Source: an uncultured Bacteroidales bacterium
Lineage (GTDB): Bacteria > Bacteroidota > Bacteroidia > Bacteroidales > UBA11471
Assembly (NCBI GenBank): GCA_947589325.1
Contig: CANQAM010000002.1
Coordinates: 103,415-167,414 of the forward strand
Direction: 5' to 3'
DNA: 64,000 bases
Translations under genes and position numbers: made by a program
Part shown: positions 42,786 to 51,329 of the stretch, in pieces
How the letters are laid out: every line of letters starts with the position of its first letter
How positions within the stretch are numbered: position 1 is the stretch's first letter
The notes under the pieces: generated by a model
Told to the model about the DNA's origin: nothing
Databases searched by the model: none
What the model saw: only the letters and a program-made list of their open reading frames with translations

Positions 42786-44312
42786 TCAGAAAGTGAACCT
42801 GCGTATTACTCCGCGCGATATTTCGTCGAGCAGAACGTCTTGCTGGTCGTATCCGCCGAATACATATATGTAGGGTACCGTTTCATTTTCGCTGCGAACG
42901 GCACGAAAATAATCCGGTACATCGAGCATTCTCCATTCCGAAGAAACTGTCGTCACGTTGTTTTCCATCTCGACGAGAACCGATGCAAAAGCGCGCGGCG
43001 TGAATCCGGCGCTTGTCAGCGACAGCGGCGTGCCTTGCGCGGCCCGCTCCCAATATCCCCCTATCGTGTTGGTGTAATAGAGGTCGTTGCGAGGCCCCGT
43101 CGCATCGCGTCCGCCTATGATGTAATAGTAGACTTTGCGGTGGAACAGGTCTTCTTCCGGATCGTATTCATCTTGATAATAGGAAAAGAACAAGGCGCCT
43201 TCGCGCGGCGTTATCGCTGCGCCTGCGCCGCCGCTCAGACCTACGTCTGCGATGACCGCCCAATGTTCTCCGTCGTAAGCCCAGATGCCGGAGCTGAGCG
43301 AACGGTCGGCCGCACACCCGCCGAAAAAGTAGATTTGCGATGTTCCGTACGAAGTGTCTCGACGGGCTATCGTAGCGCTGTATCCCGATACGGGGAAGCT
43401 CGATTCTATCGGGTCGCCGGCGGTGAATATCCCATTACAATAAGCAGCATGGCAGTATTCTCCGTCGATGCGGGTCAATCCTACAAGGGTATTTTCCCAC
43501 ATTCCTATTAAGGAGGAAAATTTAATATCTGCTCGGGCCGTCCACGTTACCCCGTCCGATGAAGCTGCCAGCGACATGTTGCCGGCATCGTCGGGCTGCC
43601 CGCACAGTGCATACAGTGAGTCTGCCGACGCCGTTATCGAGGCTATCGACATCGTGTCGCTATACGGGGAGAATGTGCCGGTTGTCCATGCGGCTGTCGG
43701 CGTTTCCGTCGTCCCTATGTTGTAGTTCTTCGCATCGGCAGTGAAGCAGTAGATTTTGTTCCTGAACAGCACCGTTTTTTGATAGAGAGGGGTGGCAAGT
43801 TTTGTCGGCAGCGAGTGCGTGCCCCGTGTAGTCCACACCAACGAGTCTGCCTGTACTTGATGCACCCGCACGTCGATTCGATAGTTCTGCGCTGTTATGC
43901 CGTCGGCCGCCACCACGCGCATGCGCACCTCATTGTTGAAATCTATCGAATCGTTGTCGTTTTTGAGGTAATCGATAGTTTTCAACACGTTTGAGGTGTC
44001 TGATTTGTCACGGACGGTTATTTCCACGCTCGACGGTGAGGAAAAGGTAATATCGGGCACCAACGCAGATATATCGGTACCGTAGGGAAAGGAATCGGGA
44101 TTGAAAATCCGCCCTTCGACCAAATCTATCGTAAAGTAACGATAAGGCAGATTCGGCAGGACGTTTATGTCCGACGAAAACGCAAAGGTGCATACCATCG
44201 TATTGGAATAGGAGGTATAAATGCTTCCGACGTCTTCTGTATTGCAGGAGATAAATCCGCCTGTCAATGCCCCGACAAGTATCGGCAGTATGAGGTGTCC
44301 CGAGAGTTTCAT
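42786..44312 (-). CDS. DUF6242-like lipoprotein with kelch-type propeller
   Basis: A 508-residue lipoprotein: lipobox GGFISC (Cys23), then an N-terminal beta domain (about 35-160) and a C-terminal region of repeated four-strand blades (about 165-500) with Trp-rich motifs such as SSGIWAYDGEHWAVIADV and DLYYTNTIGGYWERA. This layout matches Bacteroidota DUF6242 proteins, which look like kelch propellers. Function unknown; probably periplasmic or on the surface. It is separated from ribD by 118 nt containing a -7 box, and precedes porG by 84 nt. Confidence 0.75.
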   Translation of the reverse strand: MKLSGHLILPILVGALTGGFISCNTEDVGSIYTSYSNTMVCTFAFSSDINVLPNLPYRYFTIDLVEGRIFNPDSFPYGTDISALVPDITFSSPSSVEITVRDKSDTSNVLKTIDYLKNDNDSIDFNNEVRMRVVAADGITAQNYRIDVRVHQVQADSLVWTTRGTHSLPTKLATPLYQKTVLFRNKIYCFTADAKNYNIGTTETPTAAWTTGTFSPYSDTMSIASITASADSLYALCGQPDDAGNMSLAASSDGVTWTARADIKFSSLIGMWENTLVGLTRIDGEYCHAAYCNGIFTAGDPIESSFPVSGYSATIARRDTSYGTSQIYFFGGCAADRSLSSGIWAYDGEHWAVIADVGLSGGAGAAITPREGALFFSYYQDEYDPEEDLFHRKVYYYIIGGRDATGPRNDLYYTNTIGGYWERAAQGTPLSLTSAGFTPRAFASVLVEMENNVTTVSSEWRMLDVPDYFRAVRSENETVPYIYVFGGYDQQDVLLDEISRGVIRRFTF

Positions 44313-44347
44313 GCCTGTCGTAAAGTTTTTATCTTTATTTAAGAGTG

Positions 44348-44355
44348 CAAAAATA
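44348..44355 (-). promoter_or_regulatory. -7 box for the DUF6242-like gene
   Basis: TATTTTTG on the minus strand, 35 nt before the start. The -33 element is not clear. Confidence 0.4.
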
Positions 44356-44430
44356 CAAAGAATTTCGGCTTTTCCCGTTTCTTTGTTTCATAATTATAAT
44401 AATTTATCAATAAAACGGAGTATTAAACGC

Positions 44431-45486
44431 TTATTTACGCCGGACAAAACCGGAAATCCGATGCTCCCCGAACATTTGAACGAACTGCTTTTCGGCATTC
44501 GAAAGTGCCGGTGCGGGAATGCCGGAGTGTAAATCGAGCGGAGCGGTTTCCACCCGCGCTTCGTCCCACAGACCGGCGTCGATGAAGTGTTGCAGCGTGA
44601 ACGCTCCTCCTTCGACCAAAAGGGTATCGACCCCCTCTTTATAGAGCCGGTCGAGCACTTGCGGCAGCAGGGGCGCGGCGCTGTCGGTGGCGATGTATTT
44701 CACCGTGCCGGTCGGGTGTCCCGATTCGGGAGAGAATACGAGGGTGGACAGCCCGTCGGTGAGTACGCGGGCGTCGGCGGGCGTTATGGCGTGGCGCGCA
44801 AGCACGACCCGCAGCGGCGTGCGGCGTCCCGCCCAGTATCGCAGCGTGAGGGAGGGGTTGTCGCACTGTATCGTCCGTGCTCCGACCACTATCGCATCGC
44901 TTCCCGCCCGCAGCCGGTGCGCCCATTGGCGGGTGAGTGCGTCGGAAAAGCATTGCGGCTTTTCTTCTTCGCAGCGGCACCGGTCGATGAATCCGTCGCG
45001 GCTTTGCGCCCATTTCAGAACGACGTAGGGGCGCTGCTGCGTGTGTGCCGTCATGAATGCGATGTTCAAGGCACGGCACTCCTCTTCGAGAACGCCGGTT
45101 TTTACTTCGATGCCGGCGGCTTGCAGCAGGGCGATGCCTCGTCCCGAAACTTCCGGAAAGGGGTCGCGACACCCCACGACGACGCGCGGTATGCGGCTTT
45201 CGATAATCAGCCGGCTGCACGGGGGCGTCTTGCCGTAGTGCGAACAGGGTTCGAGCGACACGTAAAGCGTGGAGCGGGCGAGCAGCTCCCTGTCTGCTAC
45301 CGATGCAATGGCATTGACTTCGGCATGGGCGCCGCCGTATTGACGGTGGAAGCCTTCGCCGATGATGCGCCCGCCGCATACCACGACGGCGCCTACCATG
45401 GGGTTGGGCGATACCTGCCCGTAGCCAGCTGCCGCCAATTGCAGGCATCGGCGCATATAGAGTTCGTCGGTCTGTTGTTCTGTCAT
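44431..45486 (-). CDS. ribD: Bifunctional riboflavin deaminase/reductase
   Basis: A 351-residue enzyme performing two steps of riboflavin synthesis: deamination of the pyrimidine and reduction of its ribose. The deaminase zinc site is GAHAEVNAI (His54, Glu56) with PCSHYGKTPPC (Cys81, Cys90). The reductase domain spans about 150-350 (SDAIVVGARTIQCDNPSLTLR, LLVEGG). No FMN riboswitch is visible in the short 5' region, and no other rib genes are adjacent. It diverges from prmC. Confidence 0.93.
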   Translation of the reverse strand: MTEQQTDELYMRRCLQLAAAGYGQVSPNPMVGAVVVCGGRIIGEGFHRQYGGAHAEVNAIASVADRELLARSTLYVSLEPCSHYGKTPPCSRLIIESRIPRVVVGCRDPFPEVSGRGIALLQAAGIEVKTGVLEEECRALNIAFMTAHTQQRPYVVLKWAQSRDGFIDRCRCEEEKPQCFSDALTRQWAHRLRAGSDAIVVGARTIQCDNPSLTLRYWAGRRTPLRVVLARHAITPADARVLTDGLSTLVFSPESGHPTGTVKYIATDSAAPLLPQVLDRLYKEGVDTLLVEGGAFTLQHFIDAGLWDEARVETAPLDLHSGIPAPALSNAEKQFVQMFGEHRISGFVRRK

Positions 45487-45523
45487 TTTCTTCGTTTTCG
45501 ACGAAAAGAATCGTCGTCCAATA

Positions 45524-45555
45524 TTTGATACTCTCCCCGCATTGTATTACTTTTG
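45524..45555 (+). promoter_or_regulatory. Promoter of prmC, predicted leaderless start
   Basis: TTTG (45524-45527), 20 nt, TACTTTTG (45548-45555). The ATG begins at 45560, only 4 nt after the -7 box, so transcription should begin at or inside the start codon. Confidence 0.7.
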
Positions 45556-45559
45556 TTCC

Positions 45560-46408
45560 ATGCAAGCAGCAGCGGAACATATACGGAACGCTTTGCGCGG
45601 CAGATACACTGCGGGCGAAATAAGCGCGCTTTCCCGTCTGATATGGGAGGCGGTGTGCGGCTATTCACCCGTCGATGCAATTTTGCACAAAGATACGGTT
45701 TTAGATGCAGACCGTCGAAAAAAAATCGATTTTATCGTCAGTCGGCTGCTGCAAAACGAGCCGATACAATATATTTTGGGGTATGCCGATTTCGACGGAC
45801 TTCGTTTCGCCGTTACGCCGGCAGTGCTGATTCCGCGCCCCGAAACAGCCGAATTGGTCGCCCTTATCGGAGAAGATTTTGCCGACTGTCCGCCGCATCG
45901 TCTGGCGGACGTGGGCACGGGCAGCGGCTGCATCACCGTGTCGCTGGCGCATCGTTTTCCTGCGTGTGAAGCCGAGGGGTGGGACGTTTCGCCGGAGGCG
46001 CTGCGCGTGGCGGAGGCGAACAGCCGGCGTATCGGTACGAAAGTATCTTTCATTCAAAGAGATATACTCACCTATCGTCCGCAACCCGGCGAGGCGGGGC
46101 GGTACGACCTCATTGTGAGCAATCCGCCCTATATCGTTCCGTCGGAAAAGCGGGCGATGGAAAGCCGCGTTTTCGATTACGAACCGCACCTCGCCCTGTT
46201 CGTCCCCGAAGACGACCCGCTGCGGTTTTATCGGGCGATAGCGCATACCGCGCTGACGCTTCTTGCGCCGCGCGCGAAACTCTATTTTGAAATCAATCCC
46301 CTTTTTGCGCGGGAGTGTGTCGATATGCTGGCGCAGGAGGGCTATTCCGGTGTTGCCCTGCATACCGACCTGTCCGGTCGCAACCGTTTCATTTCAGCTG
46401 TCCGATAA
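45560..46408 (+). CDS. prmC: Release factor glutamine methyltransferase
   Basis: A 282-residue enzyme that methylates the GGQ glutamine of peptide-chain release factors. An N-terminal helical domain (about 1-80) is followed by the AdoMet-binding motif DVGTGSGCITVSLA (about 112-125) and the catalytic NPPY in IVSNPPYIV (about 182-190). IPRPETAELV is the usual linker. The ATG at 45560 is used because the upstream in-frame ATG lies in the -10/-7 region. The ORF is followed within 3 nt by recX. Confidence 0.92.
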   Translation: MQAAAEHIRNALRGRYTAGEISALSRLIWEAVCGYSPVDAILHKDTVLDADRRKKIDFIVSRLLQNEPIQYILGYADFDGLRFAVTPAVLIPRPETAELVALIGEDFADCPPHRLADVGTGSGCITVSLAHRFPACEAEGWDVSPEALRVAEANSRRIGTKVSFIQRDILTYRPQPGEAGRYDLIVSNPPYIVPSEKRAMESRVFDYEPHLALFVPEDDPLRFYRAIAHTALTLLAPRAKLYFEINPLFARECVDMLAQEGYSGVALHTDLSGRNRFISAVR

Positions 46409-46411
46409 CCG

Positions 46412-46888
46412 ATGAAAAAAGAACTTTCACCCGAAGAAGCCCTGTTTCGTGCCGCTGCCCTCTGCTCCACCGGCGAGAGGTGCCGGCACGACATTTCCGA
46501 AAAGCTGGCGCAGTGGGGCATTGCGCCTGCTGCTGCCGCGAAAATCGTGAAACACCTTGTCGAGGAGGGGTATATCGATGAGGCACGATATTGCCGCAGC
46601 TTCGTCAATGACAAATGGCGATTCGACCGCTGGGGACGGGTAAAAATGCGTTACGCCCTGAAACAGAAAGGCCTGCCGGACGTGTCGATACAATCCGCTC
46701 TCGACACCATCGACGAGAACGAGTATCGGAACGGCTTGCGCGAACTGTTGGATAAGAAACGGGCATCGCTCGCCGGCGACGAACGCGAAATTCGTGCCAA
46801 ACTGCTGCGCTTTGCCGCCTCGCGCGGCTTTGAGCCGGCGGCCGTCTTTGCCGTAATGGGACCCGAAACAACGGAGGATTTATGGTGA
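46412..46888 (+). CDS. recX: Regulatory protein RecX
   Basis: A 158-residue helical protein that limits RecA filament growth. It consists of three-helix repeats, with the family text LAQWGIAPAAAAKIVKHLVEEGYIDEARYCRSFVNDK in the first repeat and WGRVKMRYALKQKGLPD in the second. Length is normal. It overlaps the comF-like gene by 7 nt, and prmC ends 3 nt upstream. recA is not in this window. Confidence 0.88.
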   Translation: MKKELSPEEALFRAAALCSTGERCRHDISEKLAQWGIAPAAAAKIVKHLVEEGYIDEARYCRSFVNDKWRFDRWGRVKMRYALKQKGLPDVSIQSALDTIDENEYRNGLRELLDKKRASLAGDEREIRAKLLRFAASRGFEPAAVFAVMGPETTEDLW

Positions 46889-47565
46889 TGAATGCGCTGC
46901 TCGACCTGCTCTATCCGCGCCTGTGCGTCGTGTGCGGAAGCCGCCTGCACGAGGGCGAACAGCACCTGTGCCTGCATTGCCTGCAACACTTGCCGCGCAC
47001 GCAATATCATCGCGAAGAAAGCCAGCCGATGGAGCAGCTCTTTCGCGGCAAGACGGAGGCGGCTTTTGCCGTCGCCTTTTTCACCACGTCGCCCCGTTCG
47101 GAATATCGTAACGTGCTGCATTACATTAAGTATCGCGACGGAAAGAAATGCGCCCGCTATCTCGGCCGCCTCTACGCCGAAGAGTTGTCGGCGAGCGGAT
47201 TTTTGCGGGAAATCGACCTGCTCGTTCCCGTGCCGCTGCACCGCAGCCGGCTGCGCCGGCGCGGCTACAACCAAAGCGAATGGATAGCGCGCGGCATCGC
47301 CGACGCAACCGGCATTCCTGTCGATACGACTTCGCTGCTGCGGCAGAAAGCCAACCCCTCGCAGACACGCCTGTCCCTCTACGAACGCTGGCTCAACACC
47401 CGAAGCATTTTTGCCTTGCGGGAGGGGTGCGATTTGCGGGGACGCCGCCTCCTGCTTGTCGATGACATCGTAACCACCGGCGCCACGCTGCTCGCCTGTG
47501 CCGAAACTTTGCAGGCTGCCGCACCGGAGAAAATAGCTTTCCTTACCCTCTCGATTGCACGATAA
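46882..47565 (+). CDS. ComF-family phosphoribosyltransferase-like protein
   Basis: A 227-residue protein. The N-terminal zinc ribbon has CVVCG (Cys15, Cys18) and CLHC further on. The type I phosphoribosyltransferase domain ends with the PRPP-binding loop LLLVDDIVTTGATL (about 190-203), preceded by the ComF hallmark PVPLHRSRLRRRGYNQSE (about 117-134). ComF proteins are linked to DNA uptake; dprA also occurs in this window, at 57816-58934. It is the last gene of the prmC-recX unit. Confidence 0.9.
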   Translation: MVMNALLDLLYPRLCVVCGSRLHEGEQHLCLHCLQHLPRTQYHREESQPMEQLFRGKTEAAFAVAFFTTSPRSEYRNVLHYIKYRDGKKCARYLGRLYAEELSASGFLREIDLLVPVPLHRSRLRRRGYNQSEWIARGIADATGIPVDTTSLLRQKANPSQTRLSLYERWLNTRSIFALREGCDLRGRRLLLVDDIVTTGATLLACAETLQAAAPEKIAFLTLSIAR

Positions 47566-47612
47566 ATAAACGATTTTTTGCAATTTTTCTTCCGAAATAT
47601 CATTCTTTTCGC

Positions 47613-47620
47613 TACCTTTG
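47613..47620 (+). promoter_or_regulatory. -7 box for pyrE
   Basis: TACCTTTG, 43 nt before ATG 47664. No exact -33 at the normal spacing. Confidence 0.5.
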
Positions 47621-47663
47621 TTCTCCAATCCGTGAAACATTAAATCGTAAATACCGAAAAATT

Positions 47664-48302
47664 ATGAAAACCTTAGAGCGCTTGGTCGCCGAAAAATTAT
47701 TGAAAATCAGTGCCGTAAAATTGCAGCCGGCAATCCCTTTCACTTGGGCGTCGGGCTGGAAATCGCCTATCTATACCGATAACCGCAAAACTCTTTCGTA
47801 CCCCGCCATACGCAGTTTCATCAAAATAGAGCTGTGCCGCCTTATCATGGAAAACTTCGAGAACATCGACGTCATAGCCGGCGTGGCTACCGGTGCCATT
47901 GCACAAGGCGCCCTGATAGCCGAACAGCTGGGGCTTCCGTATGTCTATGTGCGTTCTGCACCCAAAGACCACGGACTCGAAAATCTGATCGAGGGCAATC
48001 TCATTCCCGGACAGCGCGTCGTGGTGGTCGAAGACCTCATTTCGACGGGCGGCAGCAGCCTGAAAGCCGTAGAAGCCGTACGCAACGCCGGTTGCGAAGT
48101 GGTGGGCATGGCTGCCATTTTCTCCTACCGTTTTCCGGTGGCGGAAGAACACTTCAAGGAGGCGAAAGTGAACCTCGTAACGCTCAGCCACTACGAAGCC
48201 GTGCTCGAAGCCGCGTTGAAAACCGGCTACATTACCGACAACGACCTCGAAACGCTGAAAGAGTGGCGCAAGAATCCGGCAGTGTGGAATCCGACCAAAT
48301 AA
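47664..48302 (+). CDS. pyrE: Orotate phosphoribosyltransferase
   Basis: A 212-residue enzyme of pyrimidine synthesis that joins orotate and PRPP to give orotidine monophosphate. It has the start FTWASGWKSPIYTDNRKTLSYP (about 27-48) and the PRPP loop VVVVEDLISTGGSSLKAVE (about 115-133), both intact. It is first of a unit with an SRPBCC protein and argH, a familiar Bacteroidales group. Confidence 0.95.
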   Translation: MKTLERLVAEKLLKISAVKLQPAIPFTWASGWKSPIYTDNRKTLSYPAIRSFIKIELCRLIMENFENIDVIAGVATGAIAQGALIAEQLGLPYVYVRSAPKDHGLENLIEGNLIPGQRVVVVEDLISTGGSSLKAVEAVRNAGCEVVGMAAIFSYRFPVAEEHFKEAKVNLVTLSHYEAVLEAALKTGYITDNDLETLKEWRKNPAVWNPTK

Positions 48303-48325
48303 AGACCTAAAAAATCCTACCAGAA

Positions 48326-48739
48326 ATGACTTCTTTTGAAAGCCCGGTAAAAACCATTCCGGCGGGAGTATCTTCCGTTTTTGCGAAACTCTCCGACCTT
48401 TCCAATCTCAATTCTTTGAAAGACAGATTGCCCGACGACAAGATACAGAAATTTTATTGCGATCGCGACAACTGCCGGTTTTCGGTGGGTTCGATGGGAC
48501 AGATTGCCATTCGGGTGGTTGAACGCGAGCCGGAAAAAACTGTCAAATTCGAGTCGGTCGAATCGCCGATTCCTTTCACGGCGTGGGTGCAGCTGCTTCC
48601 TACGCCGGAGGGCAATACGGCATTGAAACTGACCCTGCGGGCGGAGCTGAATCCGTTTATCAAAGGTATGGTGTCGAAGCCCATACAGGAAGGCGTCAAT
48701 AAAATTGCCGATACGATAGCGTTTATTCCTTTTGATTGA
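48326..48739 (+). CDS. SRPBCC-fold protein between pyrE and argH
   Basis: A 137-residue protein with the START/SRPBCC pattern: a strand, two short helices (VSSVFAKLSDLSNLNSL), a run of antiparallel strands (CRFSVGSMGQIAIRVVE, ALKLTLRAELN) and a long C-terminal helix (IQEGVNKIADTIAF). Such folds bind hydrophobic ligands. The location between pyrE and argH is conserved in Bacteroidales as far as I recall, but the ligand is unknown. Confidence 0.8.
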   Translation: MTSFESPVKTIPAGVSSVFAKLSDLSNLNSLKDRLPDDKIQKFYCDRDNCRFSVGSMGQIAIRVVEREPEKTVKFESVESPIPFTAWVQLLPTPEGNTALKLTLRAELNPFIKGMVSKPIQEGVNKIADTIAFIPFD

Positions 48740-48744
48740 AAAAC

Positions 48745-50088
48745 ATGGCGCAGAAACTTTGGGAAAAAAGTGTGCAGGTCGATGCCGGCGTAGAGCGTTT
48801 TACGGTGGGGCGCGACCGTGAGATGGATCTCTATCTCGCGCCTTACGACATACTCGGCTCGATGGCGCATATCACGATGCTCGAAAGCATCGGGCTGCTG
48901 ACCGAAGAGGAGCTGGCATCGCTCTTGCGCGAGCTGCGCGCTATATATGAAATAGCCGAGCGGGGCGACTTCGTCATCGAGGAAGGAGTGGAAGACGTCC
49001 ATTCGCAAGTGGAGCTGATGCTGACGCGCCGCTTGGGCGACGTCGGGAAAAAAATACATAGCGGACGCAGCCGCAACGATCAGGTGCTGGTCGATCTCAA
49101 ACTCTTTATCCGTGCTGCGCTGCAACGTATCGTGAAGTCGGTGCATGCGCTTTTCGGCACCCTTATCGCCCAAAGCGAAAAATATAAAGCGGTTTTGATG
49201 CCGGGATATACCCACTTGCAAGTGGCGATGCCGTCGTCGTTCGGACTCTGGTTCGGGGCGTATGCCGAAAGCCTTGCCGACGACCTTACCGTGCTGCAAG
49301 CCGCTTACCGTGTGTGCAACCGCAACCCGTTGGGATCGGCGGCGGGCTACGGCTCGTCGTTCCCGTTAGACCGCGCCATGACGACGCGCCTGCTGGGATT
49401 CGACTCGATGAATTACAACGTGGTGTATGCGCAGATGGGACGGGGCAAGACGGAACGCATCGTTGCCGCTGCGCTGGCTTCGGTGGCGGCTACGCTGTCG
49501 AAACTGGCTTTCGATGCCTGCCTGTTCAATTCGCAGAATTTCGGATTCATCAAGCTGCCCGATATTTACACTACGGGGTCGAGCATCATGCCGCACAAGA
49601 AAAATCCCGACGTATTCGAGCTTACCCGCGCCAAGTGCAACAAGATACAGGCGCTTCCCTATCAAATCACGCTCATTGCCAACAACCTGCCGTCGGGCTA
49701 TTTCCGCGACCTGCAAATTATCAAAGAGGTGTTCCTGCCGGCGTTCGACGAACTCGACGACTGTCTGCACATGGTCGAACAGATGATGAAAGGCATTGCC
49801 GTAAACGAGCATATCCTTGATGACAAACGCTACGACCCGATATTCAGCGTCGAAGAGGTGAACCGTCTGACCCTTGCGGGTGTTCCTTTCAGAGACGCCT
49901 ACAAACAGGTGGGGCTGCGCATCGAGGCGGGCGATTTCGTGCCCGACAAGAAAATATGCCACACTCACGAAGGGAGCATCGGCAATCTCTGCAATCGCGA
50001 AATCGAGGCGATGGAAAACGAGTGCATCGAAAGTTTCGATTTCGGGAAGGTGCAGGCGGCGTTCGATGCGCTGTTGGGGCGTCGGTAA
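48745..50088 (+). CDS. argH: Argininosuccinate lyase
   Basis: A 447-residue enzyme that splits argininosuccinate into arginine and fumarate. It has the three fumarase/ASL regions: SGRSRNDQV near 107-115, TPGYTHLQVA-like text MPGYTHLQVAMPSSF near 152-166, and the signature GSSIMPHKKNPD (about 278-289) with the catalytic Ser. The ATG at 48745 is preferred; a TTG at 48736 is possible. It follows the SRPBCC gene by 5 nt. No other arg genes are in the window. Confidence 0.95.
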   Translation: MAQKLWEKSVQVDAGVERFTVGRDREMDLYLAPYDILGSMAHITMLESIGLLTEEELASLLRELRAIYEIAERGDFVIEEGVEDVHSQVELMLTRRLGDVGKKIHSGRSRNDQVLVDLKLFIRAALQRIVKSVHALFGTLIAQSEKYKAVLMPGYTHLQVAMPSSFGLWFGAYAESLADDLTVLQAAYRVCNRNPLGSAAGYGSSFPLDRAMTTRLLGFDSMNYNVVYAQMGRGKTERIVAAALASVAATLSKLAFDACLFNSQNFGFIKLPDIYTTGSSIMPHKKNPDVFELTRAKCNKIQALPYQITLIANNLPSGYFRDLQIIKEVFLPAFDELDDCLHMVEQMMKGIAVNEHILDDKRYDPIFSVEEVNRLTLAGVPFRDAYKQVGLRIEAGDFVPDKKICHTHEGSIGNLCNREIEAMENECIESFDFGKVQAAFDALLGRR

Positions 50089-50101
50089 ATCCGTATCTTC
50101 A

Positions 50102-50581
50102 ATGAAACAAATTCTGTTTTTTTTGTGTGCTTTGTTGCCGTGCGCGCTTGCCGGCTGCGACAATTACGACGAGGAGCGCATACCCTCGCGCAACGTCCAT
50201 ATCGAGATAAATACGGCGGAGTGGAGCCGTTACGGCGTGAACGGGTATATGGAATGGCAGGCATTTATACGGAACGCCGAACCGCAAGGATTTCCGTGGC
50301 GTTCCAACGAATATTCGGGATTCGGCGGCGTGCTGCTCGTGTGTGGACTCGAATACCGGCTGCTGGCTTACGACCTTGCCTGCCCCGTCGAGTGCCAGAG
50401 CAATGTGCGCATACATGTAGATGAGGCACAGGGCATTGCCGTGTGCAGCCTTTGCGGTTCTACTTACGACGTATTCAACGGTTATGGACAGCCCCTTTCG
50501 GGAACTGCCAAAGACGAGAAATACGGATTGACTTCCTATCGGGTGATACCCTACGCCGCCTACTATCTCATCACCCGTTGA
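50102..50581 (+). CDS. Rieske-like lipoprotein with four cysteines
   Basis: A 159-residue lipoprotein: signal peptide with lipobox CALAGC (Cys19), then a small beta domain. The C-terminal half has the Rieske pattern AYDLACPVEC...GIAVCSLCGSTYDVFNGYGQPLSG, where the two cluster-binding His residues of a [2Fe-2S] Rieske site (CxH and CxxH) are replaced: CPV-E-C and CSLC. Four cysteines could bind zinc or an iron-sulfur cluster, or the fold may be purely structural. It starts 13 nt after argH, so it may be cotranscribed. Function unknown. Confidence 0.7.
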   Translation: MKQILFFLCALLPCALAGCDNYDEERIPSRNVHIEINTAEWSRYGVNGYMEWQAFIRNAEPQGFPWRSNEYSGFGGVLLVCGLEYRLLAYDLACPVECQSNVRIHVDEAQGIAVCSLCGSTYDVFNGYGQPLSGTAKDEKYGLTSYRVIPYAAYYLITR

Positions 50582-50698
50582 GTTTTATCCCCGATAACTT
50601 ATAGCCTTTAATCCGCAAGGCTGCGGAAATGCAATAAAAAAAACTCCAACCTGACGGTCGGAGGTTTTTTTCAGCGTTTTTTGAATGTGGATAGATAT

Positions 50699-51181
50699 TT
50701 ATCTTTTAAAATAAAGCCGATCAGAATAATATTCATCATCATCAGGATAGGATTCCCCAACAGTCACTATTAATTCATTTTTCGTCAGTTTTTCAATTAC
50801 AACTTCTCCAACTTCTCCATTATCAGAGATAATCAATGCGTTATTTTCGATACTCCAACGTCCTGTATATTCGATGATGTCATTGTCTTCACCATCATTG
50901 TCTTCATCATCTATGTCTAACGTTCGGCTTATCCAAGTGTTGTCGTTGTTGAATATCCATGTATATTCTCCTTCATAAAACTTATCGACGCCGGAATCTT
51001 TTTCCCCCTCCATTTGGTAAGACCATTCATCTTGAGTGAGTTGCCAAGTTCCGACAATCATCGAACTTATTTCCGCGCTGCTCATTTCAGAAACATCTTT
51101 GTCCTCGTCTTTGGAGCAGGCGGAGAAAAGCAGCAGAGCGGTTGCACATACGCTAAAAGCAGTTTTTTTCATTGTTTTCAT
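50699..51181 (-). CDS. Lipocalin-like surface lipoprotein, array member 1
   Basis: A 160-residue lipoprotein with lipobox LLFSAC (Cys22) followed by SKDEDKD, which matches the acidic Bacteroidota surface-export signal. The mature part has a conserved MSSAEISSMIVGTWQLTQDEW opening and then alternating strands ending in a basic residue, as in lipocalin-like small lipoproteins. It is one of five paralogues (others at 53358, 53821, 54298, 54802) and the only one to the left of the AlbA_2 gene. Its 5' region is a near-copy of the one before member 5. Function unknown; a small surface or stress lipoprotein is a reasonable guess. Confidence 0.75.
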   Translation of the reverse strand: MKTMKKTAFSVCATALLLFSACSKDEDKDVSEMSSAEISSMIVGTWQLTQDEWSYQMEGEKDSGVDKFYEGEYTWIFNNDNTWISRTLDIDDEDNDGEDNDIIEYTGRWSIENNALIISDNGEVGEVVIEKLTKNELIVTVGESYPDDDEYYSDRLYFKR

Positions 51182-51190
51182 TGGTTAATG

Positions 51191-51321
51191 TTTTTAATTA
51201 GTATTTCTGTTACCGCCGCAAAGATAAAAAATAAGAATATAATAAGAAAAATTTTTTATAAAAAATTTTACGGGCATGATTTTACAAAAAAAGACAGCAT
51301 CTTGCGAGAAACTGTCTTTTA
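51191..51321 (-). repeat. Duplicated promoter/terminator block, copy A
   Basis: 131 bp that match 55253-55383 except at about four positions. It contains a minus-strand -7 box TATCTTTG (51219-51226) for the lipoprotein and a hairpin (51289-51297 with 51312-51320) that corresponds to the terminator of the Lrp gene in copy B. Here no gene lies upstream of that terminator on this strand, so it is a leftover of the duplication. Confidence 0.85.
51219..51226 (-). promoter_or_regulatory. -7 box for lipoprotein array member 1
   Basis: TATCTTTG on the minus strand, 38 nt before the start. Confidence 0.55.
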
Positions 51322-51329
51322 TTATTCGG

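Noticed and set aside
45487-45559. FMN riboswitch before ribD
   Set aside because: Only about 70 nt lie between ribD and the divergent prmC, too short for an FMN riboswitch (about 110-140 nt), and no conserved core bases are seen.
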